59,826 bases of DNA, from positions 123 to 59,948 of the forward strand of contig DGQM01000009.1 of NCBI GenBank assembly GCA_002389765.1. Direction: 5' to 3'. Below the pieces are notes generated by a model. The model was given only the letters and a program-made list of their open reading frames with translations, did not search any database and was not told the DNA's origin. The position numbers were made by a program, and so were the translations under genes. Below, in pieces: positions 17,203-25,690 of the stretch. Numbering within the stretch: position 1 is the first letter of the stretch; the number at the start of each line of letters is the position of its first letter. The stretch is from Bacteroidetes bacterium UBA4414. GTDB taxonomy: Bacteria > Bacteroidota > Bacteroidia > Chitinophagales > Chitinophagaceae.

Positions 17203-19230
17203 ATGTTCAGTATCAATCGTCCATATCCACCTGCCGGAGACCAACCCACTGCCATTGCAGAGTTGGCAAAGGGTATTCAGGATGGTGAAAAGTTTCAAAC
17301 CCTGCTCGGTGTTACCGGTAGTGGTAAAACCTTCACCATGGCCAATGTTATACAAGAAGTGCAAAAGCCCACATTGGTGCTTACCCACAACAAAACATTG
17401 GTGGCACAGCTATATGGCGAGTTCAGGCAGTTTTTCCCTGACAATGCTGTAGAGTATTTCGTGAGCTATTACGACTACTACCAGCCCGAGGCATACATAC
17501 CTACATCAGATACTTACATAGAAAAAGACCTGAGCATCAACGAAGAGTTGGAGAAGCTGCGCCTGCGTGCTACCAGCAGCCTGCTCAGCGGTCGCAGAGA
17601 TATAATAGTAGTGGCATCTGTAAGCTGCATATACGGTATGGGTAATCCTACAGATTATGCAGCGGGCATTATCCGCATCAATCGTGGCGATAGTATCGGG
17701 CGCAACCAATTCCTGCATAGGTTGGTAAACGGATTGTACGTGCGAAGTCAGGGAGAGTTTACCCGAGGTACATTCCGTGTACAGGGCGATACCGTAGATA
17801 TCAACCTGCCTTATGTAGACTATGGTTATCGCATCACCTTCTTTGGCGATGAGATAGAAGAAATAGAAAGCTTTGAAACCGATACCGGCAAGCGCATCGG
17901 CACAATGACCAATGCGGCCATCTTCCCTGCCAACCTGTATGTTGCTCCGAAAGACCAGATGGTAAAAATCATCCACGAGATACAGGATGAAATGAATAAG
18001 CAGCATGAATATTTCAAAAGCATCGGCAAGCATATAGAAGCGCAACGTATCAAAGAGCGTGTCAATTACGATCTTGAAATGATACAGGAGCTGGGCTATT
18101 GCAGCGGTATTGAAAACTACTCTCGTTTCCTAGACCGACGCAAGCCAGGTACACGCCCGTTCTGTTTGCTCGATTATTTCCCGGATGATTTTCTGATGGT
18201 GATAGACGAGAGCCATGTTACCATTCCGCAGATAAGCGGTATGTATGGTGGCGACCGAAGCCGTAAGCTGAATCTTGTTGATTTCGGTTTCCGACTGCCA
18301 AGCGCGTTGGATAACCGACCACTCAATTTTCACGAGTTTGAAAACCAGCTGAACCAGGTAGTATTTGTAAGCGCCACACCGGGCGATTATGAATTGGAAC
18401 AAACAGGCGGTGTGGTAGCAGAGCAAGTGGTTCGTCCTACGGGCTTGCTGGACCCACCGATAGAGATACGCCCAAGCATCAACCAGATAGACGACCTGCT
18501 GGACGAGATAGACAAACGCATCAAAAAAGGAGACCGTGTATTGGTAACCACACTTACCAAACGCATGGCCGAGGAAATGGACAAATACCTGAAGCGCATC
18601 AACATCAGCAGCCGCTATATACACAGCGAAGTAGATACGCTGGAACGTGTAGAAATACTGCGCGATTTGCGATTAGGTAATATAGATGTACTGGTAGGTG
18701 TAAATCTGCTGAGGGAAGGGCTTGACCTACCCGAAGTATCGTTGATGGCCATACTGGATGCTGACAAAGAAGGCTTCCTGCGCAATGTACGTTCGCTTAC
18801 ACAGATGGCAGGGCGTGCCGCACGTAATGCTGACGGGCTTGTTATCTTCTATGCCGATAAGGTGACCGAGAGTATGCAAAAGACGATAGACGAAACTAAC
18901 CGCCGCAGAGATAAGCAGATAGCCTACAACCTGCAGCATGGCATTACACCACGCACAGTTACCAAATCGAAAGAAGAAGTATTTAAGCAAACAGCTGTGT
19001 TGGAAATTAAGGGCTATGACGAGAACAACCAGTATGCACTACACGAAGAGCTGACACCAATAGCAGCCGAAGATGAAGTGGAATACAAGAATATAGCGCA
19101 ACTGGATAAGCTGATAGCCAAAACAAAAAAAGACATGGAAAAAGCAGCTAAAGAGCTGGACTTTATGGAAGCTGCACGCTTAAGGGATAAGATGTTCCAA
19201 CTACAGAAAGAAAAGGAAGCGATGAAGTAA
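17203..19230 (+). CDS. uvrB: Excinuclease ABC subunit B
   Basis: A 675-residue full-length UvrB, the damage-verifying helicase-like subunit of nucleotide excision repair that is loaded by UvrA and recruits UvrC. The Walker A motif GVTGSGKT is at 36-43. The beta-hairpin segment (VSYYDYYQPEAY, about 85-97), the helicase motif DESH and the C-terminal QMAGRAARN motif are all present. A UVR domain (about 630-670, MEAARLRDKM) provides the UvrC contact. The start MFSINRPYPPAGDQP is canonical. Confidence 0.97.
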   Translation: MFSINRPYPPAGDQPTAIAELAKGIQDGEKFQTLLGVTGSGKTFTMANVIQEVQKPTLVLTHNKTLVAQLYGEFRQFFPDNAVEYFVSYYDYYQPEAYIPTSDTYIEKDLSINEELEKLRLRATSSLLSGRRDIIVVASVSCIYGMGNPTDYAAGIIRINRGDSIGRNQFLHRLVNGLYVRSQGEFTRGTFRVQGDTVDINLPYVDYGYRITFFGDEIEEIESFETDTGKRIGTMTNAAIFPANLYVAPKDQMVKIIHEIQDEMNKQHEYFKSIGKHIEAQRIKERVNYDLEMIQELGYCSGIENYSRFLDRRKPGTRPFCLLDYFPDDFLMVIDESHVTIPQISGMYGGDRSRKLNLVDFGFRLPSALDNRPLNFHEFENQLNQVVFVSATPGDYELEQTGGVVAEQVVRPTGLLDPPIEIRPSINQIDDLLDEIDKRIKKGDRVLVTTLTKRMAEEMDKYLKRINISSRYIHSEVDTLERVEILRDLRLGNIDVLVGVNLLREGLDLPEVSLMAILDADKEGFLRNVRSLTQMAGRAARNADGLVIFYADKVTESMQKTIDETNRRRDKQIAYNLQHGITPRTVTKSKEEVFKQTAVLEIKGYDENNQYALHEELTPIAAEDEVEYKNIAQLDKLIAKTKKDMEKAAKELDFMEAARLRDKMFQLQKEKEAMK

Positions 19231-19365
19231 TTTATTAATAGAAGCTAACATAGAATAAAACCCCCAATCGTTGCAAGTCAACTAACAGCAGATTAATGAT
19301 TTTTAAGTAGGGATTAATGCTGAGTTTGAAATGATTTTTATCAGTTTTTAATTCGATTTTAATAT

Positions 19366-19373
19366 TAGCTTTG
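19366..19373 (+). promoter_or_regulatory. -7 box TAGCTTTG for the transglutaminase-like gene
   Basis: A perfect TAnnTTTG match only 7 bases ahead of the ATG at 19381, implying a leaderless or nearly leaderless mRNA. Confidence 0.55.
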
Positions 19374-19380
19374 GAGTACT

Positions 19381-20472
19381 ATGTCACCTACTCCTCGTAA
19401 AAAGAAGCTACTGCTGTTCATTGCTATCACCAGTATAGTTATGAATATAGGCTTTGTTTTGTTTTACAAATACTACGTAAAAGAGCCCTTATCATTCAAT
19501 CTTGCTAGTGATGTCATCAACAGTAACAAAGCACTGCACAAGCACTATTCTTACTACCTGTATTGCGATACACTGAATGAAATAACACTACGCCCCGATG
19601 TTAAAGATGCACCACTGCTACCTAACAAACTGATAGTAGCCCCTGGCATTTACAAAGCAGGTAGCAGCATTGTTGATATGAACAGGGAAGGTATGTACAG
19701 GCTCATCTTCCCCGATGAAAACAACTACCAGGTGATAGTATACAAACACAACCTGCTGTCACTACTCAGCTCTATATCTTGGATACACACGCACGGCAAT
19801 ATAGATAATGATGCTACTGCCGAAGATCTTGCTACCAAAGCCATGCACGACAAGGTATACCTTACCTGCAGCAGAATAGCGGCATTTGCCTGCAAAGAAC
19901 TTACACAACGGGGCTACAAAACCCGTATGGTAGGCGGCATAGCGGGAGACAGCAGCAATGGCTTTGATGATGAGCACACTATGATGGAAGTATTTGACCC
20001 CGCTACCAACAAATGGATAGTAGCAGACATAGACAATAACTCCATCTTCAGACTGAAGGATACGAATAATGGAGCGTTCCTGAGCTTTGCACAATTCAGA
20101 GAGGCGCTTTATAACAACAACTTAGATTTCTACCCTTTGTCAAAAGATGTTCGTTACGATATTTCGGGTTTTAAGTCGAAGAATGACTATGCCTTTGGCT
20201 TCATTATGGAACGCCTGCACAATAAGGAAGAGCTGGCCAAATGGTATCGCCGCATCTTCAGAAACGTATTGGTAGAAGGGGATGTATATACTGCTACAGA
20301 TAAAGACATAATACACCGCAAGCACCCTGAATATACATTCAGCGATTCCCTAAGCTTTCAACACAAGTACTACGAAAACGAAGTATCAGGTTACGCTTCT
20401 CAGCACAGTATAACGCAGCACGGCTTCCAGCAGAAGGCACACAATAGCTATAAGAGCAAAAGGAAAGAATAG
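19381..20472 (+). CDS. Membrane-anchored transglutaminase-like protein
   Basis: A 363-residue protein with a Lys-rich N terminus and one hydrophobic helix at about 10-30, then a soluble domain. Residues Cys163, His199 (DDEHTMMEV) and Asp216 (KWIVADID) have the order and spacing of a transglutaminase-like Cys-His-Asp triad. The intervening GYKTRMVGGI is the usual motif of that fold. Such domains act as proteases, amidases or crosslinkers; the substrate is unknown. The last 29 codons overlap the 3' end of the batA gene on the other strand. A perfect -7 box just ahead of the ATG supports this start. Confidence 0.7.
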   Translation: MSPTPRKKKLLLFIAITSIVMNIGFVLFYKYYVKEPLSFNLASDVINSNKALHKHYSYYLYCDTLNEITLRPDVKDAPLLPNKLIVAPGIYKAGSSIVDMNREGMYRLIFPDENNYQVIVYKHNLLSLLSSISWIHTHGNIDNDATAEDLATKAMHDKVYLTCSRIAAFACKELTQRGYKTRMVGGIAGDSSNGFDDEHTMMEVFDPATNKWIVADIDNNSIFRLKDTNNGAFLSFAQFREALYNNNLDFYPLSKDVRYDISGFKSKNDYAFGFIMERLHNKEELAKWYRRIFRNVLVEGDVYTATDKDIIHRKHPEYTFSDSLSFQHKYYENEVSGYASQHSITQHGFQQKAHNSYKSKRKE

Positions 20473-21396
20473 CTCTGTATATTGTTTATAGCTACTTATC
20501 TCAATCTTAGTTTTCTCCAGTTTATCTATGTCTTTGTAGATATTAGCCAATGATGAATTGTTGGTAGCTCTGTAGTACTTACCACCTGTTTCATTTGCTA
20601 TCTTACGCATCAGCGGTTCATCTATCTGCACAGGCATCATTTGCTTTTGTATGCCAAACGGTGTTTGCACAGGGTATGGCGCCTGCCCCATACTACCTAC
20701 ACCAATCGTATATACACGTACTTTATATGCCTTAGCAATTTCAAGTGCCGTCATTGGGTCTATCAGGCCTGTGTTGTTTACACCATCCGTCAGCAGTATC
20801 AGCACACGGCTTTTGCCCTTAGCGTAGCGTAGCCTGTCTACACCCGTTGCAAGGCCCATACCTATGGCAGTACCATCCTGCAGCATACCGCTCTTTATAT
20901 TGCTCAGTTGTTCTTTCAGTACGTTGTGGTCTATGGTGATAGGACATTGTGTAAAGCTTTCTCCCGAGAAGATGACCAACCCCAACCTGTCTGTAGGTCG
21001 ACTGTCTACAAAGTTCAGCGCTACTTTCTTGGCTGCTTCTATACGGTTTGGTTGCAAATCTTCTGCCAGCATACTGCCCGATACGTCTATCGACATAACA
21101 ATATCTACACCTTCGCTATCTATATTCTCTGTGGTATTACTTGTTTGCGGGCGGGCAAGTGCTGTAATGAGTGCCGCTAATGCCAATAGGCGCAGTGCAA
21201 ACAACAACGGGCGCATACGCACACGCCATGTAGGCTGCACCCTTGCTATGCCTGCCAATGTAGTAAGGCGGATGACTGGATTATCCTTTGCCTTGCTACG
21301 CTGTTGCCACCAGATGATAAATGGCATCAGCAACAACAAACCAAAGAATAGCGGCTGTGCAAAACTGAGGTGTTTAAAATCTAACAAAGCACTCAT
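20386..21396 (-). CDS. batA: BatA-type VWA-domain membrane protein
   Basis: A 336-residue aerotolerance-type protein. Two N-terminal helices (about 15-30 and 60-80) are followed by a von Willebrand factor A domain with the MIDAS motif DVSGS (near 107) and a later Thr and Asp (LLTDGVNN). A final helix lies near the C terminus. BatA works with a MoxR ATPase in envelope stress or protein assembly. It overlaps the upstream gene by 4 bases and is the last gene of the operon here; no batB, batC or batD follows. Its 3' end overlaps the convergent transglutaminase-like gene by 87 bases. Confidence 0.85.
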   Translation of the reverse strand: MSALLDFKHLSFAQPLFFGLLLLMPFIIWWQQRSKAKDNPVIRLTTLAGIARVQPTWRVRMRPLLFALRLLALAALITALARPQTSNTTENIDSEGVDIVMSIDVSGSMLAEDLQPNRIEAAKKVALNFVDSRPTDRLGLVIFSGESFTQCPITIDHNVLKEQLSNIKSGMLQDGTAIGMGLATGVDRLRYAKGKSRVLILLTDGVNNTGLIDPMTALEIAKAYKVRVYTIGVGSMGQAPYPVQTPFGIQKQMMPVQIDEPLMRKIANETGGKYYRATNNSSLANIYKDIDKLEKTKIEISSYKQYTELFFPFALIAIVCLLLEAVLRYTVLRSVT

Positions 21397-22358
21397 GACG
21401 CAGTTGGTGGGTTTTGAGGTTCAACAACTACCACAGGCTTTGTAGCCATAACGAATTGCTTAGCATAGTCCATCGCAGCCATGTGCTCTTGCGGTGTAGG
21501 CTGTGCTTTTGCAAACTTGGCAAGGTCTGCTATGTAGAAGATGTTTGTCAACAACATTCTGTGCGATGTCATCTCTTTATGCAGTGCTACTTTTTGCAGT
21601 ATCTCGTCCGATGTCAGTTCCATTACATTTACACCAAAGCGCTCTTCCATGTATATGCGCAGGATGTCTACCAACTGTGTATGGTATTCTTTCGGATTGT
21701 TATTCTCCCAAAGCTTTTGCTGTTCCAGTTCACCAAGTGTACGAAGTGCTTTTTCATTAGGCGTTTCCTGTGGTCCGCTAGGTACATACTTTGGCAAGTT
21801 TTTGTATTTGCGGCGTTGCCTTCTGTTAAGTATAATACCAATGATTACGCCTAACAACATCCACCCCAGAATGATATAACCCAGATAATCTAACCATGAA
21901 TATTCTACGGCCATCACATCTTTAATACCCTTGAATGGTTTTGTAGTATCTACCGCTACAGGCTGCACCAGTATGGGGAAAGAATCTGTTTGTAGCATTT
22001 GGGGCGTACCACTGTTAGGCAATACAGTGAATATGAACCTTGGCACTACATGCATACCCGAATCGAAACCCGTGATGAGTACCCGCTGCTTGTAGGTAAC
22101 AATATTGCCATTCTTGATAGTATCTATCTTGCCTTTCTCTACTACTTCCAGTCCGTTGAATGTATCTGGTATGGCAGCCCATTGCAGCTTGCTCGTAGCA
22201 GGGTTGTGCTGTGCTTCTACAAACAGCCTTGCCTGGTCGCCCACGGTTATCTGTGCGGCATCTATGCGCGCACCTACTTTTTCTTCCTGTGCAAAAGAAG
22301 TATAGCCTGCCAATAACAGCAGCAGCAATACGCGATATGTATATAGCCTAGCCTTCAT
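21393..22358 (-). CDS. Bat operon membrane protein (BatD/DUF4381-like)
   Basis: A 321-residue protein. A signal peptide (about 1-23) precedes a beta-rich periplasmic domain (about 25-150). One transmembrane helix (YLGYIILGWMLLGVIIG, about 163-180) and a cytoplasmic helical domain follow. This is the layout of the protein usually found between DUF58 and BatA in Bacteroidota, related to BatD and DUF4381. It probably joins the MoxR/VWA complex. It overlaps batA by 4 bases and lies 2 bases after the DUF58 gene. Confidence 0.75.
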   Translation of the reverse strand: MKARLYTYRVLLLLLLAGYTSFAQEEKVGARIDAAQITVGDQARLFVEAQHNPATSKLQWAAIPDTFNGLEVVEKGKIDTIKNGNIVTYKQRVLITGFDSGMHVVPRFIFTVLPNSGTPQMLQTDSFPILVQPVAVDTTKPFKGIKDVMAVEYSWLDYLGYIILGWMLLGVIIGIILNRRQRRKYKNLPKYVPSGPQETPNEKALRTLGELEQQKLWENNNPKEYHTQLVDILRIYMEERFGVNVMELTSDEILQKVALHKEMTSHRMLLTNIFYIADLAKFAKAQPTPQEHMAAMDYAKQFVMATKPVVVVEPQNPPTAS

Positions 22359-22360
22359 GC

Positions 22361-23230
22361 TTATCTTGCTTTAAAGAATGTTTGCAGCGATTTTACATAG
22401 TCTGCATCGGTACGTATATCCAGCAACTGCGCACCGCTTTTGCGGAATGCCTGTATGCAGTATTTCTGATGCTGGTCGAAGCTGTTGGCATATTGTGCGC
22501 GTACAGCTTTATCGTCCGTATCTACCCATTGCATAATGCCACTCTCGGCATCCATCAGCTGTACCAACCCTGCCTGCGGCAGTTCGCGGTCGTGCTTATC
22601 ATATATCTGTATGCCTACAAGGTCGTGCTTGCGGGCAGCCAGTTGCAATTGTTGTTCGTATGGTTCGCTGATGAAATCACTCATCAGAAATGTAATGCTC
22701 TTTTTCTTCTGTACCTGATTCAGGTATTCCAACGCGGCTTTGATATTGGTACCTGCTTTCTGTTCAGGCTCCAGTGCTATCAGTTCGCGGATGATGCGCA
22801 GTATGTGGCTGCGTCCTTTCTTAGGTGGTATGAATTTCTCTACCTTATCGCTGAAGAAGATAACGCCTACTTTATCATTATTGGTAGCAGCAGAGAAAGA
22901 AAGCACTGCGCTTACCTCTGTTATCAGCTCGCGCTTCAAGCGTTTGCTGGTACCAAACAGCGAACTACCACTCACATCTACTAGCAGCATCACTATCAGC
23001 TCGCGCTCTTCTTCAAACACTTTTACAAACGGGTGAGAGAAACGGGCTGTTACGTTCCAGTCTATAAACTTCACATCATCGCCCGGTGCATATTCACGCA
23101 CTTCGCTGAAGGACATACCCCTGCCCTTGAATGCGGAGTGGTATTCCCCTGCAAAGATGTGATTACTCAACCCGCGGGTTTTAATCTCTATCTGTCTTAC
23201 ACGTTTCAGTATTTCTGCCGTTGTAAGCAT
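22361..23230 (-). CDS. DUF58 domain protein of the Bat operon
   Basis: A 289-residue protein with the DUF58 signature: GEYHSAFKGRGMSFSEVREY, DDVKFIDWNVTAR, and a VWA-like VDVSGSS motif. DUF58 proteins are usually encoded right after a MoxR AAA ATPase and are thought to be partners of it. No moxR gene is found upstream here, since a divergent lipoprotein gene follows. A perfect -7 box on the reverse strand (23257-23264) is 26 bases before the ATG, so this gene heads the operon. Confidence 0.87.
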   Translation of the reverse strand: MLTTAEILKRVRQIEIKTRGLSNHIFAGEYHSAFKGRGMSFSEVREYAPGDDVKFIDWNVTARFSHPFVKVFEEERELIVMLLVDVSGSSLFGTSKRLKRELITEVSAVLSFSAATNNDKVGVIFFSDKVEKFIPPKKGRSHILRIIRELIALEPEQKAGTNIKAALEYLNQVQKKKSITFLMSDFISEPYEQQLQLAARKHDLVGIQIYDKHDRELPQAGLVQLMDAESGIMQWVDTDDKAVRAQYANSFDQHQKYCIQAFRKSGAQLLDIRTDADYVKSLQTFFKAR

Positions 23231-23256
23231 CTTTTTCGGTGCGTTTTTTCAGATGA

Positions 23257-23264
23257 CAAATGTA
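23257..23264 (-). promoter_or_regulatory. -7 box TACATTTG for the DUF58/Bat operon
   Basis: A perfect TAnnTTTG match on the reverse strand, back to back with the forward promoter of the lipoprotein gene. Confidence 0.65.
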
Positions 23265-23312
23265 ATCGTTCAGAAATATCAAATACTTAAAATTTTTCTA
23301 AAAATTAGCCCT

Positions 23313-23320
23313 TAGCTTTG
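23313..23320 (+). promoter_or_regulatory. -7 box TAGCTTTG for the lipoprotein gene
   Basis: A perfect TAnnTTTG match 15 bases before the ATG at 23336. It covers the upstream TTG that would otherwise be a possible start. Confidence 0.65.
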
Positions 23321-23335
23321 ACAAAAAATAAGAAT

Positions 23336-24181
23336 ATGGCACATATAAAAGGATTGGTTACCATACTGGCAGGTGCATCGCTGCTGATGGCATCTTGCGG
23401 GGGTGAAAATAAGGGTGAAGGCACTGCTGTAAATGATACGGCGGTAGTGGCAGCACAGCCTGCGGTAGAATTGACAGATTTTTCGGCTTCTCCTGAGTTT
23501 CCTGATGCGCAACTGAGCATTGGGGATATAAAAACAACAGCACTAGGAGCAGACTCTGTAAAACTGGATTTCAGCTTCGTGGTTAAAAACTTTGAACTGA
23601 TGAACCAGACAAGTGATGCCAACGGTAAAATGTGTAATAATTCTGACAAAGGGCAACACATCCATTTCATACTCGACAACAAGCCGTATGCCGCACTATA
23701 CGAACCTAAGCACAGTGTGGTACTTGCCAAAAACACTGAGCATTACCTGCTGGTATTTCTGGCACGTTCTTATCACGAGTCTATCAAAACCAAAGGCGCA
23801 TCTGCTTTGCTGCACTTTAAAATAGACGATAAAGGCAAAATGCAAAAGCTGGATACACCTACGGCACCAATGGTATTCTACAGCAGACCAAAAGGCGACT
23901 ATATAGGCAAGAACAACACAGACAATCTGTTGCTGGATTTCTATGTATGGAACGGCACACTCAGCGATACAGGCAATACAGTTGGTGTGCAATTGATGGG
24001 GGATGGAGTAGACACTGTGTTTGTATTGAAAACGTGGAAACCGTACATGCTGAAGAACCTGCCAATGGGTAAAAACAGCATTAAGCTAACACTGCTGGAT
24101 AAAACAGGTAGCAAAGTAGCCGGCGACAATACCGAAGTAACAAGGGAATTTAACCTTGCTGCTGAGGAGCCGATTAAATAG
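23336..24181 (+). CDS. Unknown lipoprotein
   Basis: A 281-residue protein with a lipoprotein signal: hydrophobic stretch then LMASC, so Cys18 or so is the lipid site. The mature part begins with a flexible Gly/Ala/Val-rich linker and then a beta-rich domain. The segment KGQHIHFILDNKPY recalls metal-binding or DUF4399-like domains, though I do not claim membership. A GDGVDTVF-type segment occurs near the end. The start is fixed at the ATG by the overlapping promoter. A strong terminator follows. The lipoprotein is presumably in the outer membrane or periplasm. Function unknown. Confidence 0.75.
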   Translation: MAHIKGLVTILAGASLLMASCGGENKGEGTAVNDTAVVAAQPAVELTDFSASPEFPDAQLSIGDIKTTALGADSVKLDFSFVVKNFELMNQTSDANGKMCNNSDKGQHIHFILDNKPYAALYEPKHSVVLAKNTEHYLLVFLARSYHESIKTKGASALLHFKIDDKGKMQKLDTPTAPMVFYSRPKGDYIGKNNTDNLLLDFYVWNGTLSDTGNTVGVQLMGDGVDTVFVLKTWKPYMLKNLPMGKNSIKLTLLDKTGSKVAGDNTEVTREFNLAAEEPIK

Positions 24182-24205
24182 TAGTAAGTACTTAGAGATA
24201 TGAGA

Positions 24206-24236
24206 ACAGCGTCACTGTGTAGTGGCGCTGTTTTTT
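24206..24236 (+). terminator. Intrinsic terminator of the lipoprotein gene
   Basis: An 11-bp stem with one G-T wobble (24206-24216 with 24221-24231) closes a GTGT loop and is followed by six T residues. Confidence 0.88.
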
Positions 24237-24264
24237 GTTTATGTAGTCACGACTATACAGTAGT

Positions 24265-24501
24265 TCATTCGTAGATGCTAGCAGCCTTTAAAATATCAGC
24301 AAAGACAGCCCAATTGATATTTTCTGGAATAGGTTTTCCTATGTTTACGTAGTAACCATTCATATCTTTTGTCCACGAAGCGATTCCACTTAAATAGGAA
24401 TCAAGCGTATGGTTTCCCCATTCGCCGGGTTTATTATTTAAGTCCTCTTGTAGGGAATGAACAAAATTTATGAAGTCCTCTTTTGTTTTAATAGTATCCA
24501 T
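24265..24501 (-). CDS. DUF7660 family protein
   Basis: A 78-residue protein with the DUF7660 pattern: KEDFINFVHSL at the N terminus, GEWGNHTLDSYLSGIASW, DMNGYYVN and a C-terminal AVFADILKAASIYE. The family is found near toxin-immunity and other accessory genes but has no known activity. The ATG at 24501 is chosen; a TTG two codons upstream (24507) is the only earlier option. It lies 27 bases downstream of the amidohydrolase gene on the same strand. Confidence 0.75.
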   Translation of the reverse strand: MDTIKTKEDFINFVHSLQEDLNNKPGEWGNHTLDSYLSGIASWTKDMNGYYVNIGKPIPENINWAVFADILKAASIYE

Positions 24502-24528
24502 ATACAAGTAAGCTTGGTTGTAATAAAC

Positions 24529-25686
24529 TTAAACCACCCGCTTCACACTTGCAGCACCATCAATATCTGTTATCTGTACTATGCCGGGCGTTTTGCCTTC
24601 TTCTATCTTACCTGCTATGTGTTGCATTTGCAAGGCGCGTGCACCATTCCATGTAGCCCAGCGCAGCAGGGTGCTCCAGTCTATATTCGGGTATTGTTGC
24701 TTGATGGTTTGCAGCTCTGCCATAATACTCAACTGATGATTGGACGATAAGCTGTCGGTACCTATACATATATTGTTGGCATCGCGCAGCAGGGTATTGA
24801 TATCGGGCAGGCGGTTTTCTATATACATATTGGCATTGGGGCACAGGCACCAGTACACATCGGGCAGCAAGCGCTGCACGGCTGTTATGTCTGCCTCCGT
24901 AGTATAGGTGTTGTGTATCAGCACCAGGCGGTGGGTAGGGCTCAGCCAGCGCATATAGGTTTGCAAAGAAGACTTGCCGCTTGGGTGGAAGAAGGTATCA
25001 TCAATGCCCAAACCACTCAGCAGTGTGCGCACAGCCCCTTCTTTGCTGGTATAAAACGCATCCTCCGCAGGTGTTTCCTGATTGTGGATGGAGATGATGC
25101 TATCAGGATTGTGCTGGTCTATCAGCTTAAAGAGCGCGTACGATACCGAGTATGGTGCGTGTGGCACAATGCTCTGGTTCAGGATATGCGTATCGCTATC
25201 CTGCGCTGCAAAAGCATCGTAAGTTTTTACGGCATATTCAAACTGCTTTACAGGCATTTCGTTAAAGCCGATAGCCTCTGTAAAACTATGGAAATGCATT
25301 TTGCCACTTGCTCGTTCCGGCAGTGTATCGTTGGTATTGCAGATATCGCCCACGGCTACAATGCCGTTATCCAGCATTTGGCTGAATGCACGTTGGCGTG
25401 CTTCGGTCTTTTGCTCGTCTGTGTAGCCAAAACGATGCTGCATCACTTGTTGCAAAAAAGGCACCAGCCCCGTATGCTCGGGTATGATGCCTTTCATATG
25501 CGATAACTCCAAATGGCAGTGTACGTTTACAAAACCCGGAGCCAGTATGCCTTCGTAGTGTGTTGCTTCTTTTTGTTTATCAGCCTCGTGTATGGCTACT
25601 ATTGTGCCATCTGCGGCTGTTTCTATTACCGAACCTTCGGGCAGCCAATTGATGCCGTCGTGTATCTTGGATGCTGTAAGCAGCAC
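24529..25686 (-). CDS. Amidohydrolase family deaminase (futalosine-type candidate)
   Basis: A 385-residue amidohydrolase (metal-dependent TIM barrel). Metal ligands are visible as HCHLELSH (near 56), a His in SIHNQE, a His in LVLIHNT and a late Asp in IGTDSLSSN. The family includes S-adenosylhomocysteine and methylthioadenosine deaminases and the aminofutalosine deaminase of menaquinone synthesis. The HCHLELSHMKG wording fits the latter group best, but no menaquinone genes are adjacent. The start is GTG at 25686, since no in-frame ATG lies between it and the upstream stop; it is 4 bases after the pseudouridine synthase gene. Confidence 0.8.
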   Translation of the reverse strand: MLLTASKIHDGINWLPEGSVIETAADGTIVAIHEADKQKEATHYEGILAPGFVNVHCHLELSHMKGIIPEHTGLVPFLQQVMQHRFGYTDEQKTEARQRAFSQMLDNGIVAVGDICNTNDTLPERASGKMHFHSFTEAIGFNEMPVKQFEYAVKTYDAFAAQDSDTHILNQSIVPHAPYSVSYALFKLIDQHNPDSIISIHNQETPAEDAFYTSKEGAVRTLLSGLGIDDTFFHPSGKSSLQTYMRWLSPTHRLVLIHNTYTTEADITAVQRLLPDVYWCLCPNANMYIENRLPDINTLLRDANNICIGTDSLSSNHQLSIMAELQTIKQQYPNIDWSTLLRWATWNGARALQMQHIAGKIEEGKTPGIVQITDIDGAASVKRVV

Positions 25687-25690
25687 GCTG

